A stretch of DNA of 6,721 nucleotides from CAILHX01 sp036561085 (GTDB lineage Bacteria; Pseudomonadota; Gammaproteobacteria; Burkholderiales; Methylophilaceae). Positions 1 to 6,385 of the stretch are shown here, piece by piece (positions within the stretch are counted from its first letter, which is position 1; each line of letters opens with the position of its first letter). Position numbers and translations under genes: made by a program. The notes beneath the pieces are model-generated. The model was not told the DNA's origin and did not search any database. It was given only the letters and a program-made list of their open reading frames with translations. The DNA lies in assembly GCA_036561085.1 (NCBI GenBank), contig DATBPY010000036.1:1-6721 (forward strand), given 5' to 3'.

Positions 1-267
1 GATATCGAACAGATAATCCCGCTCCGAGCGTGAAAGCTTCATCACCTGCGCTAAGCGATCCAGAGCATCGGCGGAAACATTCACTTCGCGCCCCTGCTCT
101 ATCCATGTATACCAGGTGGGGCTGATACCAGCCAACTGCGCGACTTCTTCGCGGCGCAAGCCTTTGGTGCGGCGGCGGCTACCTAAAGGAAAACCAAACT
201 CTTCTGGGGCACTACGCTGGCGTAGTACCTGTAGAAACTCACCCAATTCTTTGCGTCGTGTATCCAT
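1..267 (-). CDS. MmyB-type helix-turn-helix transcriptional regulator, N-terminal part (cut by left window edge)
   Basis: Likely a DNA-binding transcription factor. Reading the minus strand from the ATG at 267-265 gives 89 uninterrupted residues that run off the window, so the gene is incomplete at its 3' end. Residues 8-12 (LGEFL) and 31-41 (RRRTKGLRREE) are the family hallmark, followed by a helix-turn-helix at about 38-60 (EEVAQLAGISPTWYTWIEQGR) and the helix NVSADALDRLAQVMKLS at 63-79. This matches XRE-like regulators of the MmyB class, whose remaining part is normally a ligand-binding domain of about 170 residues; that part is not visible. No strong Shine-Dalgarno precedes the ATG, but an in-frame stop lies just upstream and no other start fits the family N-terminus. 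The gene is divergent from leuC and shares its upstream region. In this class autoregulation or control of the divergent gene is common; control of leuCDB here is only inference. Target and ligand are unknown. Confidence 0.88.
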   Translation of the reverse strand, partial: MDTRRKELGEFLQVLRQRSAPEEFGFPLGSRRRTKGLRREEVAQLAGISPTWYTWIEQGREVNVSADALDRLAQVMKLSRSERDYLFDI

Positions 268-313
268 AATTTACATTAGCCTGTTAATTCTAATACTAGT
301 ATAACAACTATTC

Positions 314-342
314 TTGTTACGGTATTGAAAAGCGCTTATGCT
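314..342 (+). promoter_or_regulatory. Candidate sigma-70 promoter of leuCDB
   Basis: A -35-like TTGTTA (314-319) and a -10-like TATGCT (337-342) are separated by exactly 17 bases; each matches four of six consensus positions. Transcription would start near 349-350, giving a leader of about 33 bases before the leuC ATG, too short for a leucine leader-peptide attenuator. The -35 is the right arm of the TAACAA-N6-TTGTTA dyad, and the 8-base palindrome AAGCGCTT fills the end of the spacer. Confidence 0.4.
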
Positions 343-370
343 GCGTGCATTCTGAATGATCAGTGTAGTT

Positions 371-378
371 AAAGGAGG
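371..378 (+). promoter_or_regulatory. Shine-Dalgarno sequence that fixes the leuC start
   Basis: AAAGGAGG lies 4 bases before the ATG at 383. It is a near-perfect ribosome-binding site. The alternative in-frame ATG at 356 lies upstream of this site, would add nine residues (MISVVKGGI) that the family lacks, and would translate through the site itself, so 383 is the better start. Confidence 0.85.
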
Positions 379-382
379 CATC

Positions 383-1789
383 ATGGCTGGAAAAACTTTA
401 TACGATAAATTGTGGGAATCGCATGTTGTGCGCGAAGAAGCGGACGGCACCTGTTTGCTCTACATAGACCGTCATCTGGTACATGAAGTGACCAGTGCGC
501 AAGCCTATGAAGGCATGCGCATGGCTGGCCGCAAGCAGTGGCGCAAAGGTTCTGTGGTCGCGAACCCCGACCACAACACGCCTACCAAGGACTGGGACAA
601 AGGTATCGAAGACCCCATCTCACGTTTGCAGGTAGAGACCTTGGACAGCAATATCAAGGAATTCGGCGCATTGGTCTATTTCCCGTTCAAGAATGCGAAC
701 CAGGGCATCATCCACGTCATCGGCCCGGAAAACGGTACGACTTTACCCGGTATGACGGTGGTATGCGGCGATAGCCATACCTCCACACACGGTGCTTTCG
801 GTGCTTTTGCACACGGCATCGGCACATCCGAAGTAGAGCATGTATTAGCCACGCAGACCTTGGTCGCGAAAAAAGCAAAGAACATGCTGGTCAGGATCGA
901 AGGTCAATTGGGCGCAGGCGTGACTGCCAAGGATGTGGCATTGGCCGTGATAGGCCGTATCGGTACCGCTGGAGGCACAGGCTACACCATAGAGTACGCG
1001 GGCTCGGTGATACGTAGTCTTTCTATGGAAGGCCGCATGACGGTTTGCAATTTGGCGATCGAAGCCGGGGCACGTTCCGGCATGATCGCGCCGGACGAAA
1101 AAACTTCGGCATATCTCAAAGGTAAGACCCATGCCCCTAAAGGTGCGGACTGGGATGCAGCAGTAGCCTACTGGAAGACCTTACGTTCCGATGACGACGC
1201 GGTATTCGACGTAGTAGTCGACATGCGTGCCGAAGATATCGCGCCGCAAGTCACTTGGGGAACCTCACCGGAACAAGTGTTGCCGATAGGCTCACGCGTG
1301 CCTGATCCAGCCAAGGAAAGCGATCCAACCAAGCGTACCAGTATCGAAAACGCGCTTAAATATATGGGGTTGACTGCCAATACCCCGATAGACGAGATCA
1401 TGCTCGACAAGATTTTCATCGGCTCCTGCACCAATTCGCGTATTGAAGATTTGCGTGCAGCAGCTACCGTGCTCAAAGGTAAGAAGAAAGCCAGCAACAT
1501 CACTTTGGCACTGGTAGTACCGGGTTCCGGCATCGTTAAGCGTCAAGCGGAAGAAGAAGGTCTGGACAAGATTTTCACAGACGCAGGGTTTGAATGGCGC
1601 GAGCCTGGCTGTTCCATGTGCCTCGCCATGAACGCCGATAAATTGTCGCCGGGCGAGCGTTGCGCATCTACTTCCAACCGTAACTTTGAAGGTCGTCAGG
1701 GCCAGGGTGGGCGTACTCATTTGGTTAGCCCGCAGATGGCAGCAGCAGCCGCGATTGCCGGTCATTTCGTCGACATTCGCACGCAATAG
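383..1789 (+). CDS. leuC: 3-isopropylmalate dehydratase, large subunit (LeuC)
   Basis: Catalytic large subunit of isopropylmalate isomerase, a cytoplasmic 4Fe-4S enzyme of the aconitase family that interconverts 2- and 3-isopropylmalate in leucine synthesis, as a heterodimer with LeuD. The 468 residues match the usual length (about 466-470). Visible family marks are LLYIDRHLVHEVTS (25-38), VCGDSHTSTHGAFGA (127-141), GTSEVEHVLATQTL (147-160), the first cluster cysteine C349 in FIGSCTNSRIEDLR, the other two C410 and C413 in PGCSMCLAMN, and GERCASTSNRNFEGRQG (424-440). All three iron-sulfur ligands are present. The start at 383 is chosen from the strong ribosome-binding site and the family N-terminus (MAGKTLYDKLW). 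It is the first gene of a leuC-leuD-leuB operon, with leuD 12 bases downstream. Some beta-proteobacteria carry a small entericidin gene between leuC and leuD; there is no room for one here. No defect is seen. Confidence 0.98.
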   Translation: MAGKTLYDKLWESHVVREEADGTCLLYIDRHLVHEVTSAQAYEGMRMAGRKQWRKGSVVANPDHNTPTKDWDKGIEDPISRLQVETLDSNIKEFGALVYFPFKNANQGIIHVIGPENGTTLPGMTVVCGDSHTSTHGAFGAFAHGIGTSEVEHVLATQTLVAKKAKNMLVRIEGQLGAGVTAKDVALAVIGRIGTAGGTGYTIEYAGSVIRSLSMEGRMTVCNLAIEAGARSGMIAPDEKTSAYLKGKTHAPKGADWDAAVAYWKTLRSDDDAVFDVVVDMRAEDIAPQVTWGTSPEQVLPIGSRVPDPAKESDPTKRTSIENALKYMGLTANTPIDEIMLDKIFIGSCTNSRIEDLRAAATVLKGKKKASNITLALVVPGSGIVKRQAEEEGLDKIFTDAGFEWREPGCSMCLAMNADKLSPGERCASTSNRNFEGRQGQGGRTHLVSPQMAAAAAIAGHFVDIRTQ

Positions 1790-1801
1790 GAGATAACAGA
1801 T

Positions 1802-2440
1802 ATGAAAGCATTTACTAAAATAGACGGATTGGTTTGCCCATTGGATCGCGCCAATGTGGATACCGACGCGATCATACCCAAGCAGTTCTTGAAATCCATC
1901 AAGCGTTCCGGATTCGGCCCGTACCTGTTCGACGAATGGCGCTACAAAGACCACGGCGAACCGGGCATGGATTGCAGCACGCGGCCCTTGAACCAGGATT
2001 TTGTGATGAACCAGCCACGCTACAAAGGCGCACAGGTCTTATTGGCTAAAGAGAATTTCGGTTGCGGTTCCAGCCGCGAGCATGCGCCGTGGGCGATCGA
2101 AGACTACGGTTTTCACGTCATTATCGCGCCTTCGTTCGCCGATATCTTCTACGGCAACTGCTACAAGAACGGCATTCTGCCCATCGTCGCCAGCCATGAG
2201 ATCGTGGAGAAATTGTTCGCTGAATGCGCAGCCACCGAAGGCTACCATCTCAATGTTGATCTGGAATCGCAGACTGTCACCATGCCGTCGGGTGCATCAT
2301 TCAAATTCGACATCACGCCGCACCGCAAGCACTGCTTGCTCAACGGCTTGGACGAGATCGGCCTGACCTTGCAGCATGCCGACGAGATCCGTGCGTTCGA
2401 AACTAAACACAAAGCCGCCCAGCCGTGGCTGTATGTATAA
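1802..2440 (+). CDS. leuD: 3-isopropylmalate dehydratase, small subunit (LeuD)
   Basis: Small subunit that completes the isopropylmalate isomerase active site with LeuC. It corresponds to the swivelling domain of aconitase. The 212 residues are typical of the proteobacterial form (about 200-215). Landmarks: NVDTDAIIPKQFL at 18-30, the substrate-binding loop NFGCGSSREHAPWA at 85-98, SFADIFYGNCYKNGILP at 111-127, and a C-terminal part with FDITPHRKHCLLNGLDEIGLTL typical of LeuD. The start is supported by AGGAG at 1788-1792, which overlaps the leuC stop codon and lies 9 bases before the ATG. With a 12-base gap to leuC and 19 bases to leuB, the gene is clearly inside the operon and likely made in step with LeuC. 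No missing residues or frame problems are seen. Confidence 0.98.
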   Translation: MKAFTKIDGLVCPLDRANVDTDAIIPKQFLKSIKRSGFGPYLFDEWRYKDHGEPGMDCSTRPLNQDFVMNQPRYKGAQVLLAKENFGCGSSREHAPWAIEDYGFHVIIAPSFADIFYGNCYKNGILPIVASHEIVEKLFAECAATEGYHLNVDLESQTVTMPSGASFKFDITPHRKHCLLNGLDEIGLTLQHADEIRAFETKHKAAQPWLYV

Positions 2441-2459
2441 CTAATTAAAGGAATTAAAA

Positions 2460-3524
2460 ATGAAGATCGCAGTTCTGCCAGGTGATGGCATAGGCCCGGA
2501 AATCATTGCACAAGCCATGCGCGTGCTGGAAGTGTTACGCAGTGAAGGCCTGAAAATGGAGTTCGAAGAAGCCCCTCTAGGCGGTGCAGGTTACGATGCC
2601 TATGGCGCGCCCTACCCCGAATTCACGCAGAAGATATGCCGTGCAGCAGATGCAGTACTACTGGGTGCAGTCGGCGGCCCGCAGTATGACACGCTGGATC
2701 GCCCACTGCGCCCGGAACGCGGCCTGCTGGGTATACGCAAAGATTTAGGTTTGTTCGCCAATCTGCGCCCTGCAGTATTATTCCCGGAACTGGCGAATGC
2801 CTCCACCCTGAAGCCGGAAGTGGTAGCAGGCTTGGACATCATGATCGTGCGCGAACTCACCGGAGACATCTATTTCGGCCAGCCACGCGGCATGCGCACC
2901 AACGACAAAGGCGAACGCGAAGCACTGAATACCATGATCTACACTGAGTCCGAAGTGCGGCGTATCGCGCATGTAGCGTTCGGTATCGCCATGAAGCGGC
3001 AAAAGAAACTGTGCTCGGTGGACAAAGCCAACGTGCTGGAAACCACGGAATTCTGGAAAGAGATCGTGATCGACGTGGCCAAAGAATACCCGCAAGTGCA
3101 ACTGACGCACATGTATGTAGATAATGCCGCCATGCAACTCATCCGCAATCCCAAGCAATTCGATGTCATCGTCACCGGCAACATCTTCGGCGACATTCTG
3201 TCCGATGAAGCTTCCATGCTTACCGGCTCCATCGGCATGCTGGCCTCGGCCTCGCTCAATGAGACCAAAAAAGGCCTGTACGAACCGGCGCACGGCTCCG
3301 CACCGGATATCGCCGGCAAGAATCTGGCAAACCCTTTGGCGACCATACTCTCCGCAGCGATGATGCTGCGCTACACCTTCAATAACGAAGCTGCGGCATC
3401 CCGTATCGAAGGCGCAGTGAAGAAAGTACTGGCGGCAGGTTATCGAACCGGCGATATCTTTGAGGCCGGGATGAAGAAAGTGTCATGCTCCGAGATGGGT
3501 GACCAAGTTGTAGCCGCAATGTAA
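2460..3524 (+). CDS. leuB: 3-isopropylmalate dehydrogenase (LeuB)
   Basis: Cytoplasmic NAD-dependent enzyme that oxidises and decarboxylates 3-isopropylmalate to 2-oxoisocaproate, the step before the final transamination to leucine. The 354 residues are normal for the family. Landmarks: nucleotide-fold start MKIAVLPGDGIGPE; GIRKDLGLFANLRP (91-104) with substrate arginines R93 and R103; R131 in VRELTGDIYFG with Y138; K189 in CSVDKANVLE; D221 in YVDNAAMQ; metal-binding D245 and D249 in NIFGDILSDE; and the NAD loop EPAHGSAPDIAGKNLANP (275-292) that marks NAD rather than NADP use. The sequence AAAGGAA (2447-2453) precedes the ATG. It is the last gene of leuCDB; a strong hairpin starts about 20 bases after the stop codon. 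leuA is not adjacent, as is usual in beta-proteobacteria. No anomalies are seen. Confidence 0.98.
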   Translation: MKIAVLPGDGIGPEIIAQAMRVLEVLRSEGLKMEFEEAPLGGAGYDAYGAPYPEFTQKICRAADAVLLGAVGGPQYDTLDRPLRPERGLLGIRKDLGLFANLRPAVLFPELANASTLKPEVVAGLDIMIVRELTGDIYFGQPRGMRTNDKGEREALNTMIYTESEVRRIAHVAFGIAMKRQKKLCSVDKANVLETTEFWKEIVIDVAKEYPQVQLTHMYVDNAAMQLIRNPKQFDVIVTGNIFGDILSDEASMLTGSIGMLASASLNETKKGLYEPAHGSAPDIAGKNLANPLATILSAAMMLRYTFNNEAAASRIEGAVKKVLAAGYRTGDIFEAGMKKVSCSEMGDQVVAAM

Positions 3525-3544
3525 GTTGGCAGTTTTAACCACAT

Positions 3545-3573
3545 AAAAAAAGGCTGCGCGAGCAGCCTTTTTT
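3545..3573. terminator. Intrinsic terminator between leuB and the GNAT gene, probably bidirectional
   Basis: A perfect GGCTGC/GCAGCC stem (3552-3557 with 3562-3567) closes a GCGA tetraloop of the stable GNRA class. Seven A precede the stem (3545-3551) and six T follow it (3568-3573), so each strand has a hairpin followed by a U-tract. It lies 20 bases after the leuB stop and 16 bases after the stop of the convergent GNAT gene, exactly where both transcripts should end. Confidence 0.93.
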
Positions 3574-3589
3574 CATCCGAAATTGCATG

Positions 3590-4021
3590 TCATTTCGAGA
3601 GCTGTTTGATATAGATAAGGTCGGAATGACCTTTAGGCCGGTCTACGATCTCAAACTTTCGCTCATAACCAAGACGTTCGTAGAATTCTGGTGCCTGGAA
3701 GCTATGCGTTGTAAGCGTTACTTGAGTGCAGCCGCGTCGTAACGCCTCGGATTCAGCGCTTTGGAGAAGTGCCTTTCCATACCCATGACCGCGATAGGCT
3801 TGCTCGACCCAAATGTGCGTTATCTCGCAGCAGCCTCCCCAAGTATGCCCTGAGAAACCAGCAACGACCTGATCTGCTTCATTGAGGATGCTGCCGCCTA
3901 TGAGCTTCCCATCAAAATGGCCTGTCTCTGATGAGTTGAATTCGTAAATACGGTCCGCGAGGAACGACTCCAATGCTTGGCACTCGGCTTCCTCCAGCAT
4001 TGGAATAATTTGGGGTTTCAT
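3590..4021 (-). CDS. GNAT-family N-acetyltransferase, substrate unknown
   Basis: Small soluble acetyltransferase that should transfer an acetyl group from acetyl-CoA to an amine; the acceptor cannot be read from the sequence. The 143 residues form a single GNAT domain. Motif A is at about 66-98 (ITHIWVEQAYRGHGYGKA and following helix), with the acetyl-CoA pyrophosphate-binding signature RGHGYG at 77-82 (R/Q-x-x-G-x-G/A). Motif B is the typical APEFYERLGYE at 110-120. The paired residues GGCCEITH (62-69) form strand 4. The N-terminus MKPQIIPMLEEAE starts at 4021, with no clear ribosome-binding site; M8 is a possible but less likely start. It follows the DAHP synthase gene by 66 bases on the same strand with no intervening terminator, so it may be the last gene of the hisC-aroG transcript. 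It has no evident link to aromatic synthesis and may be an accessory insertion. Confidence 0.9.
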   Translation of the reverse strand: MKPQIIPMLEEAECQALESFLADRIYEFNSSETGHFDGKLIGGSILNEADQVVAGFSGHTWGGCCEITHIWVEQAYRGHGYGKALLQSAESEALRRGCTQVTLTTHSFQAPEFYERLGYERKFEIVDRPKGHSDLIYIKQLSK

Positions 4022-4087
4022 AGCATCGCCGAGTTAGGGCTAAGGTGTTTATTGAATCAGAACAGATTCACAGCGCCGTCACGCGCA
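4022..4087 (-). other. Short gap between the DAHP synthase and GNAT genes with a weak hairpin
   Basis: The gap holds an inverted repeat TGAATC/GATTCA (4053-4058 with 4065-4070) around six bases. There is no T-run after it on the minus strand, so it does not look like an intrinsic terminator. No convincing promoter or ribosome-binding site for the GNAT gene is visible. Confidence 0.3.
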
Positions 4088-5185
4088 TCATTGTTCAACT
4101 TCCAATTCATGCCCGCGACGACGTGCACGCACGCCCTCGGCCAGACAGTCGAGTAACTTCACGCTATCTTCCCAGCCCAGACAGGCATCAGTAATGGATT
4201 TGCCGTATTCCAGAGGGCACCCAGGCGTATGATCCTGGCGGCCTTCGAACAGGTGCGACTCCACCATCACTCCCATAAGTCGGTCGTCGCCGTTGGCAAG
4301 TTGGCCCGCCACATCACGCGCCACTTCCATCTGTAACTGATATTGCTTGCGACTGTTAGCATGGCTGCAATCGATCATGACCTTAGGCGCCAGACCTGCA
4401 CCTGCAAGCCCTTTGCACGCAGCTTCTACATTGGCTGCATCGTAGTTCGGTATCTTGCCGCCGCGCAGGATGATATGACAGTCCTCATTACCGCTAGTGG
4501 AAATAATGGCCGAATGCCCCGCCTTGGTCACCGACAGGAAGTGGTGCGGGCTGGCAGCGGCCTTGATGGCATCTATCGCCACTCTGATGTTGCCGTCGGT
4601 ACCGTTCTTGAAGCCTACCGGGCATGACAACCCTGAAGCCAGCTCCCGGTGTATCTGCGACTCGGTGGTACGCGCGCCTATCGCGCCCCAACTCACCAGA
4701 TCCGCCGTGTATTGCGGGGTGATGGTATCGAGAAACTCGATACCGGCAGGCATGCCCAACTCGTTCACTTCCAGCAGGAAACGCCGAGCCAGCTTAAGTC
4801 CATCATTGATCTGGAAGCTACCGTCCAGGTACGGATCGTTGATCAGGCCTTTCCAGCCTACGGTTGTACGCGGTTTTTCAAAATAGACGCGCATCACGAT
4901 CAACAAATCGTCTTTGAGACGGTCGCGCTCTGCCACCAGACGCTTGGCGTATTCCAGCCCAGCTTTGGTGTCGTGTATGGAACACGGCCCGACGATCACC
5001 AGCAAGCGGTCGTCGGCGCTATGCAGAATGCGATGAATGGCGCTACGAGTGGCAAAGATATTCTTCGTCGCCGCAGGACTTTCTTGTAACGTGGTCAGCA
5101 GATCATCAGGAGGCACAAGCTCCTTGATCTCCTTGATGCGCACATCGTCTGTCGCACGCTTTTCTTTATTTTCGGTACTGCTCAT
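4088..5185 (-). CDS. aroG: 3-deoxy-7-phosphoheptulonate (DAHP) synthase, class I, AroG/AroF/AroH type
   Basis: Catalyses condensation of phosphoenolpyruvate with erythrose 4-phosphate to DAHP, the first and flux-controlling step of the shikimate pathway to aromatic amino acids. The 365 residues are slightly longer than E. coli AroG (350); residue numbers run 7 higher through the core. Metal ligands are all present: C68 (VGPCSIHD), H275 (CSHANS), E309 (MVESH) and D333 (SITDACLGWED). Active-site R99, K104 (YFEKPRTTVGWKG), K193 (GFKNGTDG) and R241 (ILRGGK) are also intact. The N-terminal DDVRIKEIKEL (13-23), which in E. coli shapes the inhibitor site, is conserved. S218 in HHFLSVTK matches Ser211 of phenylalanine-sensitive AroG, where the tyrosine-sensitive AroF has Gly, so feedback by phenylalanine is more likely; this is inference, and aroF would be an equally acceptable name. 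The ATG overlaps the hisC stop codon by 4 bases (ATGA), with GGAAGAG (5203-5197) inside hisC as a possible ribosome-binding site. Confidence 0.97.
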   Translation of the reverse strand: MSSTENKEKRATDDVRIKEIKELVPPDDLLTTLQESPAATKNIFATRSAIHRILHSADDRLLVIVGPCSIHDTKAGLEYAKRLVAERDRLKDDLLIVMRVYFEKPRTTVGWKGLINDPYLDGSFQINDGLKLARRFLLEVNELGMPAGIEFLDTITPQYTADLVSWGAIGARTTESQIHRELASGLSCPVGFKNGTDGNIRVAIDAIKAAASPHHFLSVTKAGHSAIISTSGNEDCHIILRGGKIPNYDAANVEAACKGLAGAGLAPKVMIDCSHANSRKQYQLQMEVARDVAGQLANGDDRLMGVMVESHLFEGRQDHTPGCPLEYGKSITDACLGWEDSVKLLDCLAEGVRARRRGHELEVEQ

Positions 5186-6291
5186 TTGCTAAGTATCTCT
5201 TCCAGTGCCTGCAAAAAGCGGGCATTCTCAGTTTCCAACCCTATACTCACCCGTAAATAATCGGGCATTTCATAGCCAGCTATAGGACGTACGATCACGC
5301 CTTTTTTCAGCAGACCTTGATAAACATTGGCGGCATTCTCCACGCGCACACTGATGAAATTGCCGTGCGATGGAATAAAGTCCAGGCCCAACCGTTTGCA
5401 ACCCTCGGTGATTTGGGTCATTCCTGCACAGTTAAGTTCATAACTCTTTTTGACAAAATCATCGTCTGCCAACGCAGCGACTGCGGCAGCCTGCGCGATG
5501 CTATTCACATTGAACGGTTGCCGCACCCGGTTCATCATATCTGCGACCCCGGCACTGGCCAGCGCGAAGCCTACGCGCAACCCGGCCAGCCCGTAGGCTT
5601 TGGATAAAGTACGCGTGATCACCAGATTATCAAACTCTTGCAACCACTCGATGCTGCTGGATTTTAAATCATCCGGCAGATATTCGTCATAAGCCTCGTC
5701 CAATACCACTAATACGCTGGCAGGAATGTCGCTTAGAAAATCGTGCAAGGCACTTTTATCCAGCAATGTGCCGGTCGGATTATTCGGGTTGGCGATCCAC
5801 ACCACCCGCGTTTGCGACGTTACCGCGCTGCGCATGGCAGCGAGGTCATGGCCGAAATCCTTGGCGGGTACTGTAACTCCCTTCGCCCCAGTGGCTATGG
5901 TCACCAACGGATACACCGCAAAAGCATGTTGCGAATATACCGCCTGCGTATCGGCCGCAAGGAAGGCTCGCGCTACCAGGTCCAATACATCATTGGAGCC
6001 GTTGCCCAACACAACCTGCTCCATAACCACGCCGAATTTATGGCAGATCGCCTGCTTCAAGGCAAAACCGTTCCCATCCGGATACAAGCTGATTCCAGCC
6101 AATGCCTCGGCGATGGCGATCTTCGCCAGCGGACTCACTCCCAGCGGATTCTCGTTTGAGGCCAGTTTGATGATGTCACGCTCATCCAGCCCCATCTCCC
6201 GTGCCAGTTCGGCGATGGGCTTCCCAGGCTGATAGGGGGCGATCGACCGGATATAGTCAGGCGCCAGTAGTTGTAATGAATCGCAAGCCAT
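5182..6291 (-). CDS. hisC: HisC-type aminotransferase (histidinol-phosphate / aromatic amino acid aminotransferase)
   Basis: PLP-dependent class I/II aminotransferase of the HisC family, cytoplasmic, normally a homodimer. The family converts imidazole-acetol phosphate and glutamate to histidinol phosphate, and some paralogues act on phenylpyruvate and 4-hydroxyphenylpyruvate. The 369 residues fit the family. Visible marks: PDYIRSIAPYQPGKP (11-25), LASNENPLG (43-51), GNGSND (96-101) for PLP phosphate, NPNNPTGT with N171, D198 and Y201 in VVLDEAYDEY, the PLP lysine K231 in TLSKAYGLAGLR, R239, and R347 in YLRVSIG for the substrate acid group. No other his genes are nearby. The 4-base overlap with the DAHP synthase gene suggests a role in phenylalanine/tyrosine synthesis (a hisC2-like gene), which is inference; specificity cannot be read from the motifs. 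The ATG at 6291 fits the family N-terminus and has an in-frame TAG shortly upstream, but only a weak AAGAA precedes it. Confidence 0.95.
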   Translation of the reverse strand: MACDSLQLLAPDYIRSIAPYQPGKPIAELAREMGLDERDIIKLASNENPLGVSPLAKIAIAEALAGISLYPDGNGFALKQAICHKFGVVMEQVVLGNGSNDVLDLVARAFLAADTQAVYSQHAFAVYPLVTIATGAKGVTVPAKDFGHDLAAMRSAVTSQTRVVWIANPNNPTGTLLDKSALHDFLSDIPASVLVVLDEAYDEYLPDDLKSSSIEWLQEFDNLVITRTLSKAYGLAGLRVGFALASAGVADMMNRVRQPFNVNSIAQAAAVAALADDDFVKKSYELNCAGMTQITEGCKRLGLDFIPSHGNFISVRVENAANVYQGLLKKGVIVRPIAGYEMPDYLRVSIGLETENARFLQALEEILSK

Positions 6292-6312
6292 TTCTTGTTC
6301 GAATGTCTAAAT

Positions 6313-6333
6313 AAAAAAGCGGCTTAACGCCGC
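6313..6333 (-). terminator. Intrinsic terminator after the DUF779 gene, directly in front of hisC
   Basis: On the minus strand GCGGC (6333-6329), loop GTTAA, and GCCGC (6323-6319) form a perfect 5-base GC stem followed by six T (6318-6313). It lies 52 bases after the DUF779 stop codon and only 21 bases before the hisC ATG. The simplest reading is the end of the DUF779 transcript; its closeness to hisC also allows a role in the hisC leader. Confidence 0.8.
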
Positions 6334-6385
6334 GATAATCTTCTATTTTACATGATGAGCCACTAATTGAGATAGCGTTAGAAAT
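6334..6385 (-). promoter_or_regulatory. Possible hisC-aroG promoter region
   Basis: If hisC is not read through from the DUF779 gene, its promoter must lie here or within the end of that gene. On the minus strand TAAAAT (6351-6346) matches five of six bases of a -10 box, but there is no good -35 at 16-18 bases. The only ATG in the gap is followed at once by TAA, so no leader peptide is encoded. Confidence 0.25.

Larger units (their letters stand above)
268..382. promoter_or_regulatory. Divergent intergenic region with candidate operators
   Basis: AT-rich 115-base gap between the divergent MmyB-type regulator and leuC. Three dyads are directly visible: ATACTAGTAT at 293-302 (perfect 10-base palindrome), TAACAA-N6-TTGTTA at 302-319, and AAGCGCTT at 330-337. 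They sit next to or inside the predicted leuC promoter, which is where a repressor or autoregulator would be expected to bind. On the minus strand TATACT (303-298) is a reasonable -10 for the regulator gene, but I see no good -35 at the correct distance. No leader peptide or attenuator hairpin is seen before leuC. The operator function is inference. Confidence 0.45.

Noticed and set aside
356..382. Upstream in-frame ATG at 356 as the leuC start
   Set aside because: It would translate through the strong AAAGGAGG site at 371-378 and add nine residues absent from LeuC proteins; the ATG at 383 fits both signals.
268..382. Leucine leader-peptide attenuator before leuC
   Set aside because: There is no short leucine-rich reading frame and no terminator hairpin, and the predicted leader is only about 33 bases.
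1790..1801. Entericidin-like small gene between leuC and leuD, known from some beta-proteobacteria
   Set aside because: The gap is only 12 bases.
1292..1954. Long open frame on the minus strand opposite the leuC end and leuD start (220 codons)
   Set aside because: It lies antisense to two complete, well-conserved genes, has no family resemblance and no ribosome-binding site; it is a by-product of codon bias in leuC and leuD.
4022..4045. GTTAGGG motif near the GNAT start, reminiscent of an integron attC core in a cassette-like acetyltransferase gene
   Set aside because: The last base does not fit the GTTRRRY core, the orientation is wrong for a cassette carrying this gene, and no partner core or folded attC is seen after the GNAT stop codon.
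6334..6385. Histidine- or aromatic-rich leader peptide before hisC
   Set aside because: The only ATG in the gap is followed immediately by TAA, so the hairpin at 6313-6333 is not part of a classical translating attenuator.
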